This document shows positions 12,106 through 20,129 of a DNA stretch of 64,000 nucleotides, one piece after another. The number at the start of each line of letters is the position of its first letter. Position 1 is the stretch's first letter. This DNA is from Asparagopsis taxiformis (Eukaryota; Rhodophyta; Florideophyceae; Bonnemaisoniales; Bonnemaisoniaceae). The notes under the pieces are model-generated. The model had not been told where the DNA came from and did no database searches. It saw only the letters and a list, made by a program, of their open reading frames with translations. The position numbers and the translations under genes are program-made. The DNA lies in NCBI GenBank assembly GCA_030407315.1, contig JALQPE010002768.1, forward strand, positions 1 to 64,000, in the 5' to 3' direction.

Positions 12106-12764
12106 TGCCATACAAACGCGCCGCCAACGACCCTGCTGTACTGCGCGAAAAGGCCAACCGGGCCGCTTTACAGCGCGCGCAAACTGAAGCAGCCCGCAAG
12201 GAATTTGAAAAATACTCGTCTCCCGAGGAATCCGAAAGCGAATACGAAAGTGCATCAGAAAGTGACTCAGAAAACGGATCTGAGAGTGAATGCGAGATCC
12301 AGCCAAACAAAGTACCACACAGCTCTATTAGGATCCCACGTGTCAGTCAGCCACCGCCACCCACTACAAAATCCACCAAGCCCAATACTGCGCAGGCCTC
12401 TGACACGTACCGCCGTATAGCCTCCGCCAATCAACCGTCGACAAGAAGCCTGGAGTTTATGCCGGACAACCCGTCCGTAAATACCCACCGTGTTGCCACT
12501 GCGCGAGTACAACGTCAACGTCGCCAAAATAACACACGTATATACTCCTGCGATCTTTGCGTGCGCCAGTTTAGCTCTTCATACCAGTTAAATCAGCACC
12601 TTGCTGGACAGAAGCATAAACGTGTCGAAGCTGCTAGGGAAGCTGCCCAAGCCAACTTACAGTGCCGTCTCTGTAAGATCAAGTTTCTAGATCGTAACAC
12701 ATACGACGTACACTTTGTGTCAAACAAGCACCGTGTTGCTTTGGCCAAGTCCAAACGCAAATAA
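12106..12764 (+). CDS. Copia accessory protein with two U1-type C2H2 zinc fingers
   Basis: The frame is open from 11952 to the stop at 12764 but has no ATG before 12459. Features in order: a basic/alanine-rich segment (KRAAND...REKANRAALQRAQ), an acidic serine-glutamate stretch (SPEESESEYESASESDSE), a proline-rich stretch, and two zinc fingers near the C-terminus. Finger 1 is CDLC...HLAGQKH and finger 2 is CRLC...HFVSNKH. Both have the long His spacing of U1C/JAZ-type fingers, known from double-stranded RNA and DNA binding proteins. If an intron ends at 12105, an upstream exon ending in A would create ATG with the following TG; otherwise translation could start at 12459 and still include both fingers. 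It lies 31 bp before gag. Role in the element is inferred only. Confidence 0.7.
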
Positions 12765-12795
12765 ATTCTCGTTGACTCGGCTTTATTGAAGAAAA

Positions 12796-14337
12796 ATGCC
12801 TACTTTGGACAATATTAGAGCATCATTGAATAATCTGGATCCTAGCTCTGAAATACAAATTGGTATAAAAGCTGTACTAGCCGTACACGTAAACGCAGAC
12901 CCACAACCTGAAGATGCTGACGTCATCAACGACCTGCGGAGCGACCTTCCAGCTGATGTATTGTATTCAACCGATGCACTCAATGGCCCGCACATGCTCC
13001 ACCGTTTAATCAGAGACTACTTAGCCTTAAAGGGGCTCCAGTATAATCCACACCCAGATAGCAACCGAGTTGTACTGGGTTTACCAGCAATGTTCTATGA
13101 TAATCAGAGAGAAATTGACAGTGCTGTCGCCGCGGTTAAGAACATTGGGAAGACGAACCAAGTCACCGGTGGAAACGGAGAGAATCCAATTAACCGGAAC
13201 GGTGATCAATTCTCCCACTGGAAAATCGCTCACAACATGGCTACTCGCTTCAAGACATCGGAAAAGTTCTCTGGAAAACTCGGAGAAGACTTCACTGAAT
13301 ACCTCAACAATTACTTGGATGCGGCGAACGACTACGAGATGACTCAAGATCAAAGATTCCAACTACTCCACCACCTATTCGACGGAGAAGCAAGAAGGTT
13401 CTTCCGCCAAACAGTTCTTGCCAGAGCACAGACGTTCCCAGTCGCCGTACAAATGATGCAGGAAGAGTTTAACAACATCACCCGTCAGAATAGAATCAGG
13501 AAACATCTACAGCAACTACGCCTGTCAGAGATTGTCAGGATCCGCAAATGCTCTCCCTCGATAGCTCTGGAAGAACTCCGAGATACAATATGTAGACTTG
13601 CTCCTCAAGGACCTCAGATATATCGTAATGAAGAAGCCCAAATTGAATATCTCCAAAAGGCTGTTATCGGACACCAATGGGCTAAAGCCCCTCTATCCCA
13701 GTCTCAATCTGCTATTCCCCGTTGGAACTTTCATCAACTTTTCACTGCACTTGATGCAGCTTGGCTTCAGGAACAGGAAGAAATTGAGGCGAGGAAGCGA
13801 GATAATATCTCTACTTATGGCCATACATCTGATCACCTACCTCCCAGAGTATATTTCCAAGGTCAAGGAATATATGGTCGTCCTCGCAAACCCGGTTCCA
13901 AATCATCAGCTCCTCGAGGATTTTTCAAAAATGACAATACAGTAAGAAGGAGTTCATACACTGATGCTGAGGGTAAGAATGGAATTGACAAGTTTGGAAA
14001 CCCACGCAAATGTCATAACTGCGGAAGCAAAGAACATTTCATCCGGGATTGCACCAAGCCTCGCAACATCATTAACAATGTCGGGAAAATGATTCAAGCG
14101 GACCCACACAATGTTAAGGGCATTCTTTACGAGCTATGCGTACAAGCAGAAGACATAATAGGGAACAATAGTGGAAGTCCTGATGATACCAATATGGATA
14201 ATAACTCTGAGTCAAGTTTTAACAACGAAATAGAAGTAAAACAAGAAGAAGAACTCGTAGAAAACTTCTACAATGAGGACGATTCCAATCTCATGATGGA
14301 AGGATTCCCGGATGTACTGAATCCTGATGATTTTTAG
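12796..14337 (+). CDS. gag: Copia Gag polyprotein
   Basis: A 513-residue protein starting at the ATG at 12796. The central part (about residues 135-330) has the helical, aromatic-rich character of a retrotransposon capsid (FSHWKIAHNMATRFKTSEKFSG, DQRFQLLHHLFDGEARRFF). A single CCHC zinc knuckle CHNCGSKEHFIRDC sits at about residues 406-419, typical of nucleocapsid, which binds the element RNA. The C-terminal about 90 residues are acidic. The protein ends TTT TAG at 14332-14337. Pol continues in the -1 frame from the same place, so Gag is probably made in excess and Gag-Pol by frameshifting. Confidence 0.9.
   Translation: MPTLDNIRASLNNLDPSSEIQIGIKAVLAVHVNADPQPEDADVINDLRSDLPADVLYSTDALNGPHMLHRLIRDYLALKGLQYNPHPDSNRVVLGLPAMFYDNQREIDSAVAAVKNIGKTNQVTGGNGENPINRNGDQFSHWKIAHNMATRFKTSEKFSGKLGEDFTEYLNNYLDAANDYEMTQDQRFQLLHHLFDGEARRFFRQTVLARAQTFPVAVQMMQEEFNNITRQNRIRKHLQQLRLSEIVRIRKCSPSIALEELRDTICRLAPQGPQIYRNEEAQIEYLQKAVIGHQWAKAPLSQSQSAIPRWNFHQLFTALDAAWLQEQEEIEARKRDNISTYGHTSDHLPPRVYFQGQGIYGRPRKPGSKSSAPRGFFKNDNTVRRSSYTDAEGKNGIDKFGNPRKCHNCGSKEHFIRDCTKPRNIINNVGKMIQADPHNVKGILYELCVQAEDIIGNNSGSPDDTNMDNNSESSFNNEIEVKQEEELVENFYNEDDSNLMMEGFPDVLNPDDF
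14331..14337 (+). promoter_or_regulatory. Probable -1 frameshift site at the gag stop codon
   Basis: The gag frame reads GAT GAT TTT TAG. The -1 frame is closed by two TGA codons just upstream (14325-14330) and opens as TTT TTA GAA GGA at 14331. A ribosome must therefore slip back on the TTTTT run at or next to the stop to enter pol. This is not a classical X XXY YYZ heptamer. Slippage of the Phe codon in the P site with the stop in the A site is the simplest reading. Confidence 0.55.
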
Positions 14338-17300
14338 AAGGAGGCAGTTCCCACCATCGTTTTCAAGTACTAGCCAATGAAGAAAACGTTACTGTCCTCC
14401 GGAAAGATCGGTGTAACTCAAATCAAAGCCAAAAAACTAACATAAGCAAGTCAGAGAAGAGTTCCCGAACATATTTCGTTGTTTTTAATCAATCGTTTGT
14501 CAAGAGAAGTGCAGTAAACCACAACAACAAGTATCGTAAAGGAATTACACACCAGAATACTTGGAATGGTGCTTGCATTGATACTGGTGCCCAGAAGACC
14601 GTAATAGGGCGACAGCAAGCACAAGCTTACTGTCGCTTTAAAGGGACCAAGTTTAAAACAGATAATAATAACAACGTTTATAAGTTCGGAACGGACTTAC
14701 AGAAATCATTTGGATCTCTTCAGATCCGAATCCCAACCCCCAACGGATCATTCATCCCAATCCAGGCTGACATAGTCCAAGCTGATGTTCCACTACTTCT
14801 TGGACTAGACATACTAGACAAATTCAAACTCTCAGTTGATACTGTCGAAAATGTTCTAAGATGCAAGGGAACTGACTGGAAGATTCCCCTAACTAGAAAG
14901 CTTGGCCATATCTACTTGGAATGGGATATGCCGAATGAAATTCTGTTCACTAAAAGTGAACTTACCAAACTCCATCGTGGTTTTCGACACCCCGCGACGG
15001 ATAAAATACTTGATTTGATAAAAAGAGCTCGACCTGATGAGCTCAATGAAAATACAAAAAAGATGTTAGAAGAAATTTCCCTTTCATGTGAGACGTGCCA
15101 AAGATTCGGCCCCGCACCTATGCGTCTCAAAGTATCCCTCCCGTCAGAAGACGATCTAGTTTTCGGAGATGAAGTCTCACTAGATCTAATGTTTATCAAC
15201 GGAAAGGCAATATTACACGTAGTTGACACCGCAACCAGATTTTCAACCGCCACCTTCCTGGATGCACATGGCAAGACTTACGGGCAAACCGTAGAAGGGG
15301 TTTGGCTAGCATTCCTAGAATGTTGGTGTACCCTGTACACCGGATATCCTAATCGACTTAGAACTGATTTCGGTTCATTATTCACCTCACCACGTTGGAA
15401 GAATTTCACCGATGAGAATGGCATTACTCTACGAATATCTGGCATCGAAGCTCATAACTCACTAGGGATTGGAGAACGACTCCACGATCCACTAAGGAGA
15501 ATTTATCGTAAGGTACAAGCTGACTTCCCTCAATTGAAAGAAGAAATTATACTTAGACTTGCGGTGAAAGCCATGAATGACACGATAGGAGAAAACGGTC
15601 TGGTTCCATCTCTGCTGGTATTTGGAGTCATTCCACGATTCCCAATTATAAGCAGTAATCTTCCAACCCAAATAGAGAGAATGAAAGCCCTCACCGTAGC
15701 CCAGAAGGAAATGAACTCTATAATTGCAGAAAGAAAGATTAAGACAGCATTACAGAAGAATGTCCCGGCATCATCCGATAGGCACTACTCGATTGGTGAC
15801 GAAGTCCTAGTATATCGAGAAAAGGAGAAACAATGGATGGGACCTTTCCACGTGGTATTCATAGATGACAAACTGATTACTGTACAGAACGCAAGTAGGA
15901 CATATGAAGGGATATTCAATATACAGCAAGTGAAACCATACCAAAGTAATAATTCAGAATCACCTGCTGAAGGAACACCGGAAAGTAATCAGTCCAGTGG
16001 ATCTCTATCCAGCATTGAACCAAGAAATGAGCCTATCGCAACCAATATCACAGAATTGATAAAACATGGTGACCCTCGAGCTAGTAAGTTCTTAGAGGCT
16101 AAAAGAAAGGAAATACAAGGATTGTTGGACCGAAGAACATGGAAAGTGGTGAACAAAGAGAACGTTCCAAAAGATGCCAATATTCTCGGTGGAAGATTCG
16201 TACTCTCCATCAAGGACGAAGGGACAAATAAGGAAGTGTGGAAGGCTAGGTACGTAGTGCAAGGTTTCCGGGATAAAATGAAAACATCCCTTGTACACGA
16301 CAACGCCACCGCAAGACCACATTCAACAAGAATCCTGGTTGGACTGGCGTCATCTTTTGGATTCCGTCTATTCTCTACTGATGTGACCCAAGCATACCTC
16401 CAAAGTTCAGAGAATCTTACCCGTGACGTTTATATCAGGCCTTCCAAAGAATTCGGTTTAAAACCGGACACTATGCTTAAACTCCTGAAACCACTTTACG
16501 GACTTTCCGATAGCGGAGACTATTGGGGGAAAACCATAAGAGATCACATTGTCAATGACCTCGGTATGAAACCCACAACTGTTGACAGTGCGTTCTTTTT
16601 CAAAAGGGGCCACGGGAAACTTTCAGGATTGTGTGTCAGTTACGTGGACGACTCACTACAGGCTGGAGACGAGTCTTTCGCATTACTTTCCCAGAAGACA
16701 GCTCAGAAATTTCAATGCAGAGAACGAGAATGGGATAACACAAATTTCCTAGGAGTACAAATCGAAACGAAACATCCGGAAATCCGAATCCACCAGTACA
16801 AGTACATTCAGAAACTGAAACCCATCTCTACAGATTCTGAATTTCAGATGTTCCGATCATTCCGAGCTAAGCTAGCCTGGATAACTCAGACACGCCCAGA
16901 TATTTCATGTTCAGTGGCCCAATCTACCCAAGTCACTGAAGCAATATTCAAGGCGAATTCCGAAAAGATCATTAAGTCCCTTAATTCGGTATTGAAGCAT
17001 TTACAAAAGACACCATCTTTACCTCTAAGATACCCAAAGCTTCAGATCAATTCTATGAGAATACAGGTATACTCAGATGCATCATTTGCAAATAACCGTG
17101 ACTTATCATCCCAACTCGGATACATCATTTTTCTCACAGATAATTTTTCCCGATGTCAACCTATAATTTGGTCTTCTCATAAGGCTAAAAGAGTCACAAG
17201 ATCAGTCCTTGGGAGTGAGACCTTAGCATTTGCGGATGCATTTGATGCAGCACTTGCCTTACGCCATGACCTTCACAAAATGACGGATATAACATTCCCT

Positions 17301-17564
17301 ATCTTCATGTTAACAGATAGCCTATCTCTCTTCGATGTAATCACCAAATCATCCGTGACTACTGAAAAACGCTTGATGATCGACTTAGAAGTCTTGAAGG
17401 ATGCGTATTCCTCTAGAACGCTGGAGAAAGTTGGATTCATTAAGTCGGAATACAACCCCGCTGACAATTTAACCAAAGTCTCACGTGGGAACTTCCTAGA
17501 ATCAATCCTGAGAACTGCGAACATACAACACCCTGTAGAGCAATGGGTGGATCGTTCATTGTGA
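14331..17564 (+). CDS. pol: Copia Pol polyprotein (protease, integrase, reverse transcriptase, RNase H)
   Basis: About 1077 residues, open from 14331 without an ATG of its own. Aspartic protease: IDTGAQKTVIG at 14578-14610 and LLLGLDILD downstream. Integrase: zinc-binding H...H...C..C (HRGFRHPATD, CETC) then the D-D-E core with DLMFI, RTDFGSLF and GIEAHNSLGIGERLH. Reverse transcriptase: VWKARYVVQGF, DVTQAYLQ, LKPLYGL and the catalytic YVDD at about 16640. RNase H: VYSDASFA and SETLAFADAFDA near the end. The integrase-before-RT order identifies Copia. No stop or frameshift breaks the frame, so the enzyme set looks intact. It ends 28 bp before the 3' LTR. Confidence 0.93.
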   Translation, partial: FLEGGSSHHRFQVLANEENVTVLRKDRCNSNQSQKTNISKSEKSSRTYFVVFNQSFVKRSAVNHNNKYRKGITHQNTWNGACIDTGAQKTVIGRQQAQAYCRFKGTKFKTDNNNNVYKFGTDLQKSFGSLQIRIPTPNGSFIPIQADIVQADVPLLLGLDILDKFKLSVDTVENVLRCKGTDWKIPLTRKLGHIYLEWDMPNEILFTKSELTKLHRGFRHPATDKILDLIKRARPDELNENTKKMLEEISLSCETCQRFGPAPMRLKVSLPSEDDLVFGDEVSLDLMFINGKAILHVVDTATRFSTATFLDAHGKTYGQTVEGVWLAFLECWCTLYTGYPNRLRTDFGSLFTSPRWKNFTDENGITLRISGIEAHNSLGIGERLHDPLRRIYRKVQADFPQLKEEIILRLAVKAMNDTIGENGLVPSLLVFGVIPRFPIISSNLPTQIERMKALTVAQKEMNSIIAERKIKTALQKNVPASSDRHYSIGDEVLVYREKEKQWMGPFHVVFIDDKLITVQNASRTYEGIFNIQQVKPYQSNNSESPAEGTPESNQSSGSLSSIEPRNEPIATNITELIKHGDPRASKFLEAKRKEIQGLLDRRTWKVVNKENVPKDANILGGRFVLSIKDEGTNKEVWKARYVVQGFRDKMKTSLVHDNATARPHSTRILVGLASSFGFRLFSTDVTQAYLQSSENLTRDVYIRPSKEFGLKPDTMLKLLKPLYGLSDSGDYWGKTIRDHIVNDLGMKPTTVDSAFFFKRGHGKLSGLCVSYVDDSLQAGDESFALLSQKTAQKFQCREREWDNTNFLGVQIETKHPEIRIHQYKYIQKLKPISTDSEFQMFRSFRAKLAWITQTRPDISCSVAQSTQVTEAIFKANSEKIIKSLNSVLKHLQKTPSLPLRYPKLQINSMRIQVYSDASFANNRDLSSQLGYIIFLTDNFSRCQPIIWSSHKAKRVTRSVLGSETLAFADAFDAALALRHDLHKMTDITFPIFMLTDSLSLFDVITKSSVTTEKRLMIDLEVLKDAYSSRTLEKVGFIKSEYNPADNLTKVSRGNFLESILRTANIQHPVEQWVDRSL

Positions 17565-17592
17565 CCAAAATTCAACCGATAGAACCTGGGAG

Positions 17593-18073
17593 TGTCAGTC
17601 TCCCGACCGATCATACGGTTCGGTATGAATTCTAGTCACGCAAATTGATTGATTCTTTTAATTCTAACCTTCTTCTAATTACTATCTGGATGGAATTACT
17701 ATACCTAGTCTAATTGATGCTATCGTAGTTGAATTGTTCGATTACCGGCTTTGTACTCACTTTCTACTTCGAATTAGTCCTAATCCTTCATATTACTATG
17801 CTAGAGATAGGTACTAAGCAGTATAAGAAGGGAGTAGGATAGGGTAGTTTTCACTTTTCAGACACAGACAACAACTACCAGCATTTGATAAAGTGTTCTG
17901 TCAACTAAAGCACCCCTCGTGCCCCGACCCCATTCACCCAGACCTGGTGTGGCCCTGTCGGACATCATTTCTGGACCAACCGGTCCCAAAGCATCTGGCC
18001 TCTGAAAGGCCAAAATCAAGTGGAAAAATCAACTTTTATTTCTGAATTTGTTTTTTTTGGAAATTTTCCCACA
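17593..18073 (+). repeat. Copia 3' LTR
   Basis: 481-bp copy of the 5' LTR, starting 28 bp after the pol stop. A short purine stretch, GGGAG, just before it is the only polypurine-tract candidate. Confidence 0.92.
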
Positions 18074-18078
18074 TGGAC

Positions 18079-18169
18079 GACTGGAAACTTCCAGACGTCT
18101 ACCTAACCCTAAATTAAAATTCTGGTAGAAATTACCTGTAGAATTTTTCTTGTAAAAGTCATTTCCACA
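18079..18169 (-). repeat. Gypsy 3' LTR, second part (after the Copia insertion)
   Basis: The remaining 91 bp of the LTR, from GACTGGAAAC to TTTCCACA, identical to 24875-24965. It includes the palindrome CTGGAAACTTCCAG immediately beside the Copia insertion point and a telomere-like CCTAACCCTAAA at 18102-18113. Confidence 0.92.
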
Positions 18170-18182
18170 TGACCCCCCGGCC
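18170..18182 (-). other. Gypsy polypurine-tract-like bases
   Basis: Directly inside the 3' LTR, read on the minus strand, lies GGCCGGGGGGTCA, a G-rich run in the position where plus-strand synthesis is normally primed. It is short and interrupted, so the call is tentative. Confidence 0.4.
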
Positions 18183-18233
18183 AGACCGAGGCACCGAGGA
18201 GGTCTAATTTCGCAGGTTCTGGGCCGCGCTCGG

Positions 18234-18240
18234 TATAAAA
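18234..18240 (+). promoter_or_regulatory. TATA box for the antisense accessory gene
   Basis: TATAAAA sits in the GC-rich context GGCCGCGCTCGGTATAAAAGC, 263 bp before the ATG of the histone-tail-like gene and pointing the same way. The LTR promoters face the other strand, so this gene needs its own promoter. Confidence 0.6.
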
Positions 18241-18300
18241 GCCGGCAGTACTTCCGCGTGGGTCTGGACTCCAGACCCTCTTCCACCGCTGACCCCTTCC

Positions 18301-18381
18301 TTACTGTAAGCACCGTAAGTACTTTACAGTAGTTGGTAGCTTACTGTAGTGCGATATCTTACAGTAAACGTCTGTTTGCAG
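18301..18381 (+). promoter_or_regulatory. Leader with four TACTGTA/TACAGTA repeats and a possible 5' UTR intron
   Basis: TTACTGTAAG at 18301-18310 is the exact reverse complement of CTTACAGTAA at 18358-18367. Between them TTTACAGTAG and CTTACTGTAG form a second inverted pair. The RNA could fold as a nested hairpin, or the repeats could be binding sites. The same stretch has a good intron donor (CACC|GTAAGT, 18315) and acceptor (TGTTTGCAG, ending 18381), which would give a 67-nt intron before the ATG at 18503. Confidence 0.45.
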
Positions 18382-18502
18382 CCATCCCACTTCCCGCCTT
18401 CCCTTCGGTCGTCTCTCCGAGCACCCTGCGTAGTCGCGGTCATCGATTTGTTGAGATCTTGCTTACGTGGGCCTTTCGGTACCTGGTGGGTGATCCATTG
18501 AG

Positions 18503-19963
18503 ATGGCCAAGACGAAACAGACCGCAAAGAAGTCGACTGGGGGGACTGCCCCTCGGCAGGAGCTAGCTGCTCGGGCGGCGCGGATTCCCAGACGAGACCC
18601 TCCCGCGGCTCCTGGCACCTACCGTCGCGAGGGCGGCCAGGAGGTACGCTATCGCCCCGGGGAAGCCGTCCCCGCGCGGGCCAACGAGGTTAACTTCGAC
18701 GACAAATCCCATCGGGGAATTCGTCAGAACCTCTTCCGTTGGTTCGGACGTGAAGACGTCCAGAACATCCGCCGCTCCTCCGACCACCGTGGTCGTTTCG
18801 TCGTCGACTTTGGCCGAAATCGTCGCGATCCGTGCCAAGTGACGGCCAGGGAACTAGAGTTCCTCTTCGGGCCTCAGATCGTCGAATTCGCCTCCGATCC
18901 GGCCATCTCCATCCTTACCGCGGAGATGGCTTGTCGTCTCGGTCTCACTGAATCCCACGGTGACACCGAGAAGTACGCCGAATGCCCCGACGACACCGAT
19001 TGGATCATCGAGAAGATCTGGTTGTCGAAGGGAGGTGAGAACGGCGAACTGGAAGGCTGCTTCTATGCCTCCGCCGAAGGGGAGCGAACCGGCCATCGAA
19101 TCGATCTGTATACCATGGTTTTCCGTCAGGTCTCCGAACCGGCGGAGCGCGACGCGGCACTCCAGGAGCAGGATAACCCCTCTCCTGTGACCAGAGGGAA
19201 TGGTCAACCCTCGCGGGTGAGTTTAATAGCCAGTATCGACGCTTGGTGTTACAAGAAACCTGGGAAGAAGAAACGAGTCAATGTCGCCATGGCTCGGGTG
19301 CCCTCCCTCGAAGCCCCCCCATTCTTCGTGGGGACTCCTCGGAACCGCGTGGTGGTACCTGTGCAGGACTTCACCAACAACTGCCTGCGTGCCGCGGCCG
19401 CCAATGGGATCGCTCTCGTGTGCGATTTTAACACGGCCGATAGGTTTTTCCGTCGGGAGCTGGCTCGGGACGAAGAAGAACGCCTTGTTCGAGGTTATTA
19501 TACTAGTGTCGTGGACTTTGGTTCTGTCTCGAAGGCCATCGATGATCGTGCTCCTTCAACGGTGACTCTGCCCCGGGTGGCGATCCCCCATTTCGACCTA
19601 GGAGCCCCAGATTCGCGCTCTAGGCAATGGGCGTGGTTACGGGAGAAACTTTCGAGGGAGCCGGACGTATACGTGGTGCAGGTTTGGAGTCGAGATGGCC
19701 TGAAACACGCCATATGTATCGACTCTCGTACCTGGCCTGGTCTCATCTACGACTCCTCTGAAGCCTTTGTGATGAGTCTAGAGCCTCGGGCATTCTTCTT
19801 ATGTTGTAGCACCAGTAAGTCGTCGGATTTCTCCTCCTTCAACGATCTTCGACGCGTCCAACGGGAGGGTTCGAATCCAGAGGAGAAGCGTGCTAAGCGA
19901 CAGCGCATGAGGAAGCGCGAGAAGGTTCGCAAAGCGAAGATCGACGGTGAGGGGTTGTCTTAG
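18503..19963 (+). CDS. Histone H3 tail-like protein with putative cysteine protease domain, antisense in a Gypsy element
   Basis: A 486-residue protein from the ATG at 18503. After the Met it reads AKTKQTAKKSTGG, against ARTKQTARKSTGG of histone H3. APR and LA.RAAR also match, and YRPG aligns with H3 residues 41-44, so similarity spans about H3 1-50. K4, K9, S10, T11, R17 and R26 positions are kept; R2 and R8 are Lys; K14, K18, K23 and K27 are replaced. The H3 globular fold is absent. From about residue 280 the sequence has QDFTNNC (Cys294), KHAICID (His402) and LIYDSSE (Asp417), an order and spacing fitting a papain-like or transglutaminase-like cysteine protease. The last 30 residues are strongly basic. 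The gene converges on gag-pol with 166 bp between stops. Function as chromatin mimic or protease is inference. Confidence 0.8.
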   Translation: MAKTKQTAKKSTGGTAPRQELAARAARIPRRDPPAAPGTYRREGGQEVRYRPGEAVPARANEVNFDDKSHRGIRQNLFRWFGREDVQNIRRSSDHRGRFVVDFGRNRRDPCQVTARELEFLFGPQIVEFASDPAISILTAEMACRLGLTESHGDTEKYAECPDDTDWIIEKIWLSKGGENGELEGCFYASAEGERTGHRIDLYTMVFRQVSEPAERDAALQEQDNPSPVTRGNGQPSRVSLIASIDAWCYKKPGKKKRVNVAMARVPSLEAPPFFVGTPRNRVVVPVQDFTNNCLRAAAANGIALVCDFNTADRFFRRELARDEEERLVRGYYTSVVDFGSVSKAIDDRAPSTVTLPRVAIPHFDLGAPDSRSRQWAWLREKLSREPDVYVVQVWSRDGLKHAICIDSRTWPGLIYDSSEAFVMSLEPRAFFLCCSTSKSSDFSSFNDLRRVQREGSNPEEKRAKRQRMRKREKVRKAKIDGEGLS

Positions 19964-20129
19964 CACAGAACGATTTGATAGAGAAGGAAATGAATCGTAT
20001 TGAGTAGACTAGCTAGTAATGGGTAGAGAGATCTAGAATTGAAATGAATGCGTAGACAAGGGTTGAATGATTAAAAAGGGATTATGCATAAAAGGGAGTG
20101 TGCAAGCGAAGGGTTTCCCTAATGGAAGC
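19964..20129. other. Convergent 3' spacer between the accessory gene and gag-pol
   Basis: 166 bp separating two facing stop codons. Both transcripts probably end or overlap here. No clear terminator motif is seen. Confidence 0.4.

Larger units (their letters stand above)
11378..18073 (+). mobile_element. Copia-type LTR retrotransposon nested in the Gypsy 3' LTR
   Basis: A 6696-bp element with 482- and 481-bp LTRs that differ by one T in a T run, so insertion is recent. The internal part holds, in order, a zinc-finger open frame (about 12106-12764), gag (12796-14337) and pol in the -1 frame (14331-17564). The pol order protease-integrase-RT-RNase H defines Copia/Pseudoviridae. All long frames are open. 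Extra gene content upstream of gag is unusual for Copia elements. Confidence 0.93.

Noticed and set aside
19866..19880. GGTTCGAATCC, a perfect tRNA B-box
   Set aside because: It lies inside the H3-tail gene coding for GSNPE, with no A box or acceptor stem around it.
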